Source: Planctomycetota bacterium (GTDB lineage Bacteria > Planctomycetota > Phycisphaerae > FEN-1346 > JAACEH01). Taken from it: a stretch of 19,197 nucleotides of DNA. Positions 1-6,856 of the stretch are shown piece by piece. The stretch covers positions 1-19,197 of the forward strand of contig JAFGPY010000456.1 in the NCBI GenBank assembly GCA_016935955.1, in the 5' to 3' direction. A program made the translations under genes and the position numbers. The notes beneath the pieces were generated by a model. That model was not told where the DNA came from. It ran no database searches and saw nothing but the letters and a program-made list of their open reading frames with translations. The stretch's first letter is position 1. Each line of letters starts with the position of its first letter.

Positions 1-738
1 CACATGCCGCTGCTCAGAAACCAGGACCGCAGCAAGATCTCGAAGCGCAAGAACCCGACCAGCCTGAACTGGTACCGCGAGCAGGGATTCCTGCCTGAAG
101 CTTTGCTGAACTTCCTGGGCCTGATGGGCTACTCGATGCCCGACGGCCGCGAGGTTTTCTCGCTGGCCGAGATGATCGAGAGCTTCTCTTGGGAGCGTGT
201 CAAGACGGGCGGCCCGGTGTTCGACCTGGAGAAGCTCGACTGGCTCAACGGCGAGTACATCCGGGCGATGCCCGCGAGCGACTTCGCCGAGAGGATGGCC
301 CGTGAGGGGCTGGCCCCGGCGGGCACGCCGATCGAGACGCTCCGGGCCATGGCCCCGATGGTGCAGGAACGTGTCAAGCGTTTCAGCGAGGTGCCCGACG
401 CGACGGCCTACTTCTGGCGCGAGTTGGAGTATGCAGCCGACGATCTTCTGCCGACGAAGAAGGGCGCCCCGGTCCACGACGCGGGCGAGACACGGACCGT
501 TCTGGAACAGGTGCGGAGCGTGTTCGAGCAGTTGCCGCAGTGGAAGACCGAGGCCATGGAGTCGGCCATGCGTGCCTATTGCGACGAGTCCGAGTGGAAG
601 GTCCGCGACCTGTTCATGACGCTGCGCATCGCGGTGACGGGCCGCGCGGTGTCCACGCCGCTCTTTGAGACGATGGAAGTTCTGGGCCGCGACGAGTCCC
701 TCGCGCGGCTCTCGCATGCTATCGCCAGACTGACATGA
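1..738 (+). CDS. gltX: Glutamyl-tRNA synthetase, C-terminal part (5' truncated by window edge)
   Basis: This class I aminoacyl-tRNA synthetase charges tRNA-Glu in the cytoplasm. The reading frame is open from base 1, so the gene begins upstream of the window and the ATG at 4 is internal. The segment begins with HMPLLRNQDRSKISKRKNPTS, in which KISKR is the KMSKS-class ATP-binding loop. It is followed by LPEALLNFLGLMGYSMPDGRE and by GGPVFDLEKLDWLNGEYIR, both typical of the stem-contact and anticodon-binding part of bacterial GluRS. About 245 residues are present of a family length near 500, so the HIGH-motif Rossmann half is missing. The stop at 736-738 is 16 bp before the next start, which suggests co-transcription with the esterase. 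The GltX assignment is secure from these blocks. Whether it is a discriminating or non-discriminating enzyme cannot be told. Confidence 0.95.
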   Translation, partial: HMPLLRNQDRSKISKRKNPTSLNWYREQGFLPEALLNFLGLMGYSMPDGREVFSLAEMIESFSWERVKTGGPVFDLEKLDWLNGEYIRAMPASDFAERMAREGLAPAGTPIETLRAMAPMVQERVKRFSEVPDATAYFWRELEYAADDLLPTKKGAPVHDAGETRTVLEQVRSVFEQLPQWKTEAMESAMRAYCDESEWKVRDLFMTLRIAVTGRAVSTPLFETMEVLGRDESLARLSHAIARLT

Positions 739-754
739 ACGTAAGGAGCAGACG

Positions 755-1708
755 ATGAGACGTTTCTCGCAGTTATGGTTGCTGCTGATGTGCCTCGCCG
801 CGACGATTGCCGCGACGACGGTCACCGTGTCGCTGCCTGCCGCGGAACAGGAGACCGCCAAGCCGGCCGCCGGGCAGGATGCCAAGGTAATCGAGGAGCG
901 CGACGGCTGCCAGATCGAGAAGTACGCGATTCACTCGAAGGCCATGGACAAGGACATCCGGATCATCGTCATCCTGCCGCCGGGATATGAGGCCTCGGGG
1001 GACAAGAAGTACCCGATTCTTTACACGCTCCACGGCAAGGGCGCGCCGTACGGGACGTTCTCGGAGATGGGCCCGCTACGGAAGGCCCTGAAGGATCAGC
1101 CGATGATCGTCACCTGCCTGGACGGCGACAAGGAATCGTGGTACGTCGATTCGCCCGTCGTGAAGGATTCGCAGTACACGACCTTCTTCTTCAAGGAGTT
1201 CATTCCCTACGTCGATAAGCACTACCGCGTGGACGCCGACAAACGCGGCCTGACGGGCTTCTCGATGGGCGGCTGGGGAGCGATGCACTACATGCTCGTC
1301 AAGCCCGAGATGTTTGCCTCGGTGAGCGGCCTGTCCAGCGCCATCTGGCCGTTGAATCCTCCGTCGGACCAGGCCGAAAAGTTCCTGAAGCCCATGCTGG
1401 GCGACTTCGCCGGGAACAAGGACGAGTACCTTAAGCTCGATCCCCACGCACGTATCGAGCAATATCTGAAGAAGAAGGTCAAGCTGCCGCCGATCTACCA
1501 GCACATCGGCACGGAGGACTTCCTGCTCCAAGCCAACCGCGAGTTCCGCGGCTTCCTGACCGGCAAGGGGCTGCAACTGGAGTACAAGGAATCGCCCGGC
1601 ACGCACAATTGGAGCTTCTGGGTCGGCGCCTCGGCTGCCATGATCGATTTCCACTGGCGAACGTTCCAGAAGGGCTACAAGCCCGCGACCGCCGAGCCGA
1701 ACAAGTAG
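755..1708 (+). CDS. Secreted alpha/beta-hydrolase, esterase (PF00756-like) family
   Basis: Predicted 317-residue exported serine hydrolase. Residues 1-30 form a signal peptide (MRRF, then a hydrophobic stretch, then an Ala-rich exit), so it should act in the periplasm or outside the cell. The fold markers are in order: a core strand with ILYTLHGKG (about 88-96), the nucleophile elbow GFSMGGWGAM with Ser170, a likely acid in GTEDFL (Asp255) and the catalytic His284 in GTHNWSFW. This layout matches the esterase D / antigen 85 / feruloyl-esterase family (PF00756), which cleaves carboxylic esters on sugars or small molecules. The substrate cannot be read from sequence; deacylation of plant or algal polysaccharide is a common role for this family in planctomycetes. 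The AAGGAG at 743-748 sits 6 nt before the ATG and fixes the start. It lies 16 bp after gltX and is followed by a hairpin at 1766-1799. Confidence 0.88.
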   Translation: MRRFSQLWLLLMCLAATIAATTVTVSLPAAEQETAKPAAGQDAKVIEERDGCQIEKYAIHSKAMDKDIRIIVILPPGYEASGDKKYPILYTLHGKGAPYGTFSEMGPLRKALKDQPMIVTCLDGDKESWYVDSPVVKDSQYTTFFFKEFIPYVDKHYRVDADKRGLTGFSMGGWGAMHYMLVKPEMFASVSGLSSAIWPLNPPSDQAEKFLKPMLGDFAGNKDEYLKLDPHARIEQYLKKKVKLPPIYQHIGTEDFLLQANREFRGFLTGKGLQLEYKESPGTHNWSFWVGASAAMIDFHWRTFQKGYKPATAEPNK

Positions 1709-1765
1709 CCCGTCGGCTCCGCGACACCGCCGCAGGAACGAGCGGCGGCAAGCAGACGATACGAA

Positions 1766-1799
1766 GAAGGCGAGAATGTCGGCAGACATCCTCGCCTTC
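1766..1799. terminator. Bidirectional hairpin terminator between convergent genes
   Basis: Two 15-nt arms (1766-1780 and 1785-1799) flank a GGCA loop. The arms pair except at one position, an A/C mismatch on the plus strand that becomes a G-U wobble in minus-strand RNA. The hairpin lies between the esterase stop (1708) and the convergent stop at 1837, so it probably ends transcripts from both sides. There is no long U tract, so termination strength is uncertain. Confidence 0.7.
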
Positions 1800-1836
1800 A
1801 TGTTGCGCGTAATCACATCTCGTGGCATCGCGCCGA

Positions 1837-4800
1837 TCAGGAGACCGGCAGGCCGTTCAGCACGTTGATCAGCAGCGAAATGTCCGTCGGCTCCGCGCCG
1901 CCGTTGCAGTCTAGGTCGAAGTACTCCGCCTTGTAACCCGGCGGAATCGGCAGATTGTTCAGACGGTTGATCAGCAGGCTCAGATCCGTCGGCTCTACGC
2001 CCCCGTTGCCGTCGATGTCGCCCAGCGGACGCACCCGCATCGGCACGTCGACGACGGCCTCGCCGACCGTGTCGCCGGTGACCGCCACGCGCAGCGTCAG
2101 GTTGTCCGTGCCCGTGGTGCCGTCCGTTCGCAGGCTGCCGACGATGAACTTGATCATCGGGTCGCCGTCCGGATCGTCCTCGATCGTCACCTCGCCCGCG
2201 CCGCTGCCGGCAAGTTTCGCCACCGTGACCGTCACGCTCTGGTTCTCGCCGAAGTCCAGTACATCGACCACGAGAAACGTCCTGTGGCCGCCGCGCGAGA
2301 GGGTCACGCCGGTATTCTGGTAGACCCACGACGATCCCGTGGCAGCCGTCGCACTCGGCGAGCCGGGGATGATCGGCGCTCCCCCTTCGATGGTCGCCTC
2401 GGGATCGATGTCCATTTCGTCGCAATAGAGCGTCAGGCCGCCAAGGTCGAGCGTCGATCCGGCGCCGACGGTCAATCGCCTGACGTAGAGCACTTCCGTA
2501 CCCGTCCAGCCGGGCTGGTTGTCGAACTCGTCGACGAGGCGCACCCGGCCGACCTTCGTGCCGCCAATCGTCAGGGCGCCCAGGATGAAGTTCGGATTCT
2601 CCCCTGCCGCAGCCAGTGCCTTGCCAGCCACCTCGTATGTGTCAACCACCTGATCGCCACCCTCGAAGACCAGTTCCAGGTCCTCCATGTCGGCCAGTAA
2701 CGCAGGGTCCGTGCTCTCGTTCTCAAAGGCCGATCCGGTCATCTGGATGACGCCGCCCGGCACGGCCAGGATCGAGCCGCCCGGCCCGATGTACAGGAGA
2801 TTCGACACCGTGATCTGCGCCGCGGCGTCGGAAATGGTCAGCGTGCCCGTACCGTCCTGCCCGACGACCAGGTCGGCCGCAGACAGCGACCCGCCGGAGA
2901 TGTCGTAGGTGCCGATGCCGCTGGCCTCATCACCAAGCACAAGGGCCCCGGCCACCGTGTGCGTGCCGCCGGTCTGCAGGAAGTCTCCGGTACCGCCGAG
3001 GCCGACCACCGTGTTGACCGTGGACAGTTGTCCCGTGCCGCTCAGTTCGTAGTCGCCCTCGCCCCGGCTGGTGTTGGGATTCAGCGTCACGCCGACGTTG
3101 AGCGGACCGCTAATCGTGCTGGTCCCCCCGGATTGCAGGAACTCGCCGTCCGACCACTTGCCGACATTGACCTGGTTGGCCACCACGGTGCCGGTGCCGC
3201 TCAGGCTGTAGGTGCCGAAGCCATTGGTCGCGTTCTCCGACTGGCTGCCCAGACGGATTTCGTCCGTTGTGACCGTGCCGCCGCTGTGGTTGAACTCCGT
3301 TGTGTTAACGTTGTACAGACCGATGTACCAGCCCACGTTCAGCGCCCCGCCGCTCATGTTGTAGCGGCCTTCGGCGTCCGAGTCGCCGGCAATGATCAAA
3401 GTGGTCTCAATGTTGTGCGTGCCGCCGGTCTGTGTGAAGGTGCCAATGCCGTCCGATCCCACGGTAACGCTCTGTGTATCCAATACCCCGGTACCACTCA
3501 GGGTGTACGTGACTACCGAAGGATCGCCCGCGGCCAATTTCAGGAACGATGGGGTCTCCCAGTGCCCGCCCGAGTGTGTCACCGTGCAGACCGAGTCGTC
3601 ACCGTTGCCCAGACGAACCGCGCCTGTTGTCAGCGAACCTCCGCTCAGAATAACGTCGCCTTGCGTGCCGTCGCCGAAGGCTGCCGTGAAGGTGTCCGTG
3701 GTCACCGTGCCGCCCGACTGGTTGTAGGTACCGTCGCCGTCGAAACCGATCCAGATGCCGCCGACGGACTCAAGTGTGGCGGTGCCGCCCACCGAAAGCG
3801 TGCCCTCGGCCGAGCCGTCGCCTGAGCCCTCGTCAGAGATCCAGATGGAGCCGACGGTGCACAAGCTGTCGCCGGTTATGGTGAACGCGCCGGGCGTCTC
3901 GCGGCCGATGAACAAGTCGCAGGCGACCACCACGACACCAACCAGGGTGTAATCGCCGATCAGCGTGCCACCGGTCATGCCGCTGGTGAGGTCCTCGACC
4001 AGCAGACTGCCCGTGCCCAGGCACACGTACCCGTCATCGTCAACGTTCAGGCCATTCATCAGGTCGATCCAACCGCCGTCGCCGGCGTCGATCGAGCCCG
4101 AGCAATTCACGTGGTCCTCGACCACGCCCCAGCCCTCCCAGGCTTCTCCGGCGGCGATCTCCATCGTCGTGCCCGCCGTGTGCGTCAGGTTGCCGGGGGT
4201 GAAGCCGCCGCCGAAGACTCCCGCGTTGAATCCCGGCGGCAGGATGACCATCGACAACGGGCCGCTCGTGAACGACGCATTGGTTCCATTGGCGAACGTG
4301 CCGCCCAGCGACAGGTCCACCAGGGCGTTGCCGGCCTGGACGCCGACGCTTGCGCCCTGGAAGTCCATGAGGCCGCCGTGCACCCACCCGTGGTTGAGCT
4401 GCAGCGTGCCGCCGGTGTAGCGGTGCGTACCACGGAGTGTGTAATAGTCGATGTTCGCCTGGCCGCCGGTCTGGTCGAAGAGCGAGAGCGGGTTGACATA
4501 GGCATTCCCGGCGGTAAGCAGCGGGGCGGCCGCTCCGGCGGGATCGCCCAGTTCATAGGCGCCGCCGTACGGGCCGAGCATGTGCCAATCGTTGCCGACC
4601 GTCACGTTCGGCAACTGGGCCGTGCCGCGCCAGTGACGAAACACCGCATCGCTCGGGTTGCTCTTACCGTAGGCCATGAAGTAGCCGGCCTGCAGCCCGC
4701 CGCCGTCGAGCGTATAGCGTGCCTGACGTCCGATGTCGGCCGCCAGCAACAGATTGCCGCTCACCGTGAGTGTGCCGCTGAGATGCTGGAAGGTTCCGTC

Positions 4801-5067
4801 GCGCAGGTTGTTTCCATACCCAACGTTAAGCTCCTTGATCGTCCGCTCCGTGGCGGACAACGGCGAGAAGACCACCGTACCGTCATTGTCGATCCTCGCC
4901 GTGTCGGCCGATCCCGGAACCACAGCAGGCGACCAGTTCGAGGCCTGGTAGAAATCCCCCGTTCCGGCCACCCAGTTCACAACGGCCGCTTGCGCCGAAG
5001 TCAGAATCCCAAGCGTACAAACCAGAATCAACGCAAGCACCCAGCCCTTAGGACTTCGGGAAACCAT
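1837..5067 (-). CDS. Large secreted strand-repeat protein with C-terminal dockerin-like module
   Basis: The product is a 1076-residue exported, probably surface-associated protein. The start is taken at the ATG at 5067, because AAGGAGG (5073-5079) sits 5 nt upstream and a canonical Sec signal peptide follows at once (MVSRSPKGW, a hydrophobic core, then cleavage near TSAQA-A, residue 28). An upstream in-frame start at 5094 has no such support. Residues about 430-745 are a tandem array of strand-turn units of the type G-x-G-x-Y/F-x-x-S/T-G-G-x-L/T followed by a V-x-V/L-G strand, about 22-25 residues each. They resemble autotransporter-associated (PATR-like) beta-helix repeats. Residues about 905-1010 are a beta-rich domain opening with SSWVYQNTG. 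Residues about 1015-1076 hold two dockerin-like calcium loops (DIDGNGGVEPTD and DLDCNGGAEPTD). No LPXTG or PEP-CTERM anchor is seen. The last ~170 residues resemble those of the M28 peptidase nearby. Its role is probably structural or adhesive; no enzymatic motif was recognised. Confidence 0.85.
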   Translation of the reverse strand: MVSRSPKGWVLALILVCTLGILTSAQAAVVNWVAGTGDFYQASNWSPAVVPGSADTARIDNDGTVVFSPLSATERTIKELNVGYGNNLRDGTFQHLSGTLTVSGNLLLAADIGRQARYTLDGGGLQAGYFMAYGKSNPSDAVFRHWRGTAQLPNVTVGNDWHMLGPYGGAYELGDPAGAAAPLLTAGNAYVNPLSLFDQTGGQANIDYYTLRGTHRYTGGTLQLNHGWVHGGLMDFQGASVGVQAGNALVDLSLGGTFANGTNASFTSGPLSMVILPPGFNAGVFGGGFTPGNLTHTAGTTMEIAAGEAWEGWGVVEDHVNCSGSIDAGDGGWIDLMNGLNVDDDGYVCLGTGSLLVEDLTSGMTGGTLIGDYTLVGVVVVACDLFIGRETPGAFTITGDSLCTVGSIWISDEGSGDGSAEGTLSVGGTATLESVGGIWIGFDGDGTYNQSGGTVTTDTFTAAFGDGTQGDVILSGGSLTTGAVRLGNGDDSVCTVTHSGGHWETPSFLKLAAGDPSVVTYTLSGTGVLDTQSVTVGSDGIGTFTQTGGTHNIETTLIIAGDSDAEGRYNMSGGALNVGWYIGLYNVNTTEFNHSGGTVTTDEIRLGSQSENATNGFGTYSLSGTGTVVANQVNVGKWSDGEFLQSGGTSTISGPLNVGVTLNPNTSRGEGDYELSGTGQLSTVNTVVGLGGTGDFLQTGGTHTVAGALVLGDEASGIGTYDISGGSLSAADLVVGQDGTGTLTISDAAAQITVSNLLYIGPGGSILAVPGGVIQMTGSAFENESTDPALLADMEDLELVFEGGDQVVDTYEVAGKALAAAGENPNFILGALTIGGTKVGRVRLVDEFDNQPGWTGTEVLYVRRLTVGAGSTLDLGGLTLYCDEMDIDPEATIEGGAPIIPGSPSATAATGSSWVYQNTGVTLSRGGHRTFLVVDVLDFGENQSVTVTVAKLAGSGAGEVTIEDDPDGDPMIKFIVGSLRTDGTTGTDNLTLRVAVTGDTVGEAVVDVPMRVRPLGDIDGNGGVEPTDLSLLINRLNNLPIPPGYKAEYFDLDCNGGAEPTDISLLINVLNGLPVS

Positions 5068-5072
5068 GGCAA

Positions 5073-5079
5073 CCTCCTT
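5073..5079 (-). promoter_or_regulatory. Strong ribosome binding site deciding the start of the strand-repeat gene
   Basis: AAGGAGG on the minus strand is a full anti-SD match ending 5 nt before the ATG at 5067. It selects this codon over an in-frame start at 5094 that lies upstream of the RBS. Confidence 0.8.
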
Positions 5080-5101
5080 GTAGGTACTTCCCAACCAGCA
5101 A

Positions 5102-5130
5102 TGTATGCCCTAAAATCGCACGAAGGTCAA
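5102..5130 (-). promoter_or_regulatory. Probable sigma70-type promoter of the strand-repeat gene
   Basis: Reading the minus strand, TTGACC (5125-5130, 5 of 6 to consensus) is followed after 17 bp by CATACA (5102-5107, 3 of 6). The expected transcript start is near 5095, giving a leader of about 28 nt to the ATG at 5067. The weak -10 leaves this uncertain; an ECF-type promoter elsewhere in 5068-5177 is possible. Confidence 0.4.
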
Positions 5131-5143
5131 ATTTCCTGACACA

Positions 5144-5169
5144 TGTGGCCACAAACCGTTGTAGCTACA
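5144..5169. promoter_or_regulatory. Twin 10-bp palindromes upstream of the strand-repeat promoter
   Basis: TGTGGCCACA (5144-5153) and TGTAGCTACA (5160-5169) are both perfect palindromes. They share the form TGTRG-CYACA and their centres are 16 bp apart. They lie between the stop of the FecR-like gene (5178) and the putative -35 (5125-5130), at roughly -50 and -68 relative to the predicted start. This position would suit a dimeric activator. In RNA each could form only a very short hairpin, so a terminator role looks less likely. Confidence 0.35.
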
Positions 5170-5177
5170 CCGCAACC

Positions 5178-6140
5178 TCACCGCGCCTTGGGCTCATCAG
5201 GTTGCGGTTTCAGCACCGTCGGTGTCATCTGGAGCCGCCCTTTGACGGCACGGAATTCCTCGTTCTCAGCCACGACCACATACTGTCCCGGAAGAACGTC
5301 GATCGCCGTTCCGTCGGCCGCGCGAGTAACGCTCGCCTTGCCGCTGCCGATTTCCACAATCGTCCGCCCCTCGTCAATCACGATGGTCGCCAGCCCTCTT
5401 TCCATGCTGATGACCGCCCCTGCCGTCTCGACGACCGTCGGCTCCTGGGCAGGCGAATCGCCATGCCGCTCCACGGAGAGGACGCCCCCGCGAAGAATGA
5501 TCCGCCGCTTCCCGTCGCGTTCGGTGAAGACCGCCGTCGTACTCCGACTCAGCGACACACGTGCACCGTCGGAAAAACGCGTATCCGCCCCGCCCCAGGG
5601 GCACGTCCACAGGGCTCGCCCCTCGGGAATCGCGCTGCCCATGGAAACGGACATGGCATCTTCCCCCTGCTGCTCAGGCAACAGAAGGACCAGGCCACGG
5701 GTGTCGATGATCTCCGGTGACTGGCCATGCTCGGCTGCCACGCTCGTCTGAGTTCCCTCTTTGCCATCGTCTGAGCCTGCCCTATCCGCTGCGGCTTGAA
5801 GCTGGGCGACTTGCGACTCAAGATTGGCAATGTGACGACGGTCGGTACTGTTCTGACGGTGCAGGTAGGCGGCCATGGCCCAGCCGATAACCGCAAGAGC
5901 CAACGCGGCGGCAAGCGCCAGCTGATTCGGCCATTGACGCGTCGCAGGCTCGGTCGCAGGAAGGCCAAGGGCGGCGCCGCTCAGCGTCTGCCGCAGATGC
6001 ACGTCCATCGACGCCTCCAGCAACAGGCTGCGACGGAAGGCATCATCCCGCAGTACCAGTTCGTCCACCTGGCGGAGGTCATCTTCGCTCGCTCGTCCGG
6101 CAAGATAATCGGCGATCAGCCTTTCGTGTTCGGCGATCAT
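5178..6140 (-). CDS. FecR-like transmembrane anti-sigma/sensor protein
   Basis: The product is a 320-residue single-pass membrane protein. Residues 1-55 are a charged alpha-helical cytoplasmic region (MIAEHERLIADYLAGRAS) of the kind found in FecR-like partners of ECF factors; there is no Cys/His zinc site. Residues about 73-93 are one transmembrane segment (LALAAALALAVIGWAMAAYL). Residues about 98-120 look like a short coiled coil (HIANLESQVAQLQAAADR). Residues about 165-275 form a FecR-type beta-rich domain outside the membrane, with DGARVSLSRSTTAVF, RRIILRGGVLSVE and a PGQYVVV strand near the end. Its ATG overlaps the stop of the upstream sigma gene by 4 nt (ATGA, 6137-6140), so the two are translationally coupled. 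In this family the membrane protein senses an envelope signal and controls its sigma factor. No TonB receptor is adjacent, so the iron-siderophore model of the name-giving protein need not apply. Confidence 0.82.
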   Translation of the reverse strand: MIAEHERLIADYLAGRASEDDLRQVDELVLRDDAFRRSLLLEASMDVHLRQTLSGAALGLPATEPATRQWPNQLALAAALALAVIGWAMAAYLHRQNSTDRRHIANLESQVAQLQAAADRAGSDDGKEGTQTSVAAEHGQSPEIIDTRGLVLLLPEQQGEDAMSVSMGSAIPEGRALWTCPWGGADTRFSDGARVSLSRSTTAVFTERDGKRRIILRGGVLSVERHGDSPAQEPTVVETAGAVISMERGLATIVIDEGRTIVEIGSGKASVTRAADGTAIDVLPGQYVVVAENEEFRAVKGRLQMTPTVLKPQPDEPKAR

Positions 6141-6667
6141 GGCAGATCTCCCGCCGCCGCGACGGCCTTCTTCTCGATGCAGTCCCGCAGCGCTCTGCGG
6201 ATGCGCACCAGGACCATTTCGATGGCCGCAACGCTCTTGCCCACGCGATCGGCAATGTCCGCAATAGTCAACCCTTCACCGTACTTCATCTCCAGAATGC
6301 TGCGTTGTCGCTGCTCCAAGACCGCAATACATCCCTGCAGGTAGTGACGGCGGCGATCGATCTCCTCGGCATGCTCCTCGGCCGACTCAGCGAGGCGGGC
6401 CAAGGCCTGCTCGCTGAGGATTTCCCTGGACCGGGCCAGCCTCTGTCGCCACTTGAGAATCTCGAGCCGCGCAATGCCTAAGACCCAGGGCCGGAACGGT
6501 CTGCTGCCGTCGAACTGGTCACGTTTCTCCCAGACGACGGTCGCCACGGTCTGAAGCATGTCCTCAGACGCGTGCAGGTCCCCCGTAGCACTCAGCAGCA
6601 GTGCCCTCAAGAGAGGTTCTTCATTCAGGAACAACCTGAGAAGGTCATACTCGTCGGGCGGTTTCAT
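6137..6667 (-). CDS. ECF-type RNA polymerase sigma factor
   Basis: A 176-residue sigma-70-family factor containing only regions 2 and 4. Region 2 spans about residues 8-80 (EYDLLRLFLNEEPLLRALLLSATGD; DMLQTVATVVWEKRDQFD; FRPWVLGIARLEILKWRQR, the planctomycete/verrucomicrobial style of 2.2-2.4). Region 4 spans about residues 105-165 (LQGCIAVLEQRQRSILEMKYGEGLTIADIADRVGKSVAAIEMVLVRIRRAL), with the DNA-binding helix-turn-helix at about 131-155. The start is placed at the ATG at 6667, which has GGAG 5 nt upstream; a GTG at 6673 would extend it by two residues without an RBS. It is coupled to the FecR-like gene by a 4-nt overlap. It should direct RNA polymerase to a small envelope-related regulon. 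The flanking dockerin-module genes are candidate targets by proximity only. Confidence 0.9.
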   Translation of the reverse strand: MKPPDEYDLLRLFLNEEPLLRALLLSATGDLHASEDMLQTVATVVWEKRDQFDGSRPFRPWVLGIARLEILKWRQRLARSREILSEQALARLAESAEEHAEEIDRRRHYLQGCIAVLEQRQRSILEMKYGEGLTIADIADRVGKSVAAIEMVLVRIRRALRDCIEKKAVAAAGDLP

Positions 6668-6856
6668 GCACACTCCGGCTTGCCTCGTCTACAAGGGAAT
6701 CCGCGCAGCCCCAGAAATCCCAACAGGAATTCTCCGGAAAAAACTCGGAAATTCGTCTTCCGCAGTCTTCTGAGCGCGATATGCAGAACGGCGAGAGCGC
6801 CCGGCCGTTGGAGAGCGGCTCATCCCCGACCCCAAAAACTCCGTCTGGGACGCGGC

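Noticed and set aside
2835..3735. Tandem DNA repeats or CRISPR-like array in the strand-repeat gene
   Set aside because: The periodicity is at the protein level (about 22-25 residues) with strongly diverged DNA; there are no identical repeats with unique spacers.
2959..5139. Several plus-strand open frames opposite the strand-repeat gene
   Set aside because: They mirror the repetitive coding sequence, lack start signals and encode low-complexity A/V/R-rich peptides.
6668..6856. Promoter or terminator in the gap between the M28 peptidase and the sigma gene
   Set aside because: Only short palindromes (GAATTC, TCCGGA) and a weak 4-bp stem before a T run are present; nothing is strong enough to call.
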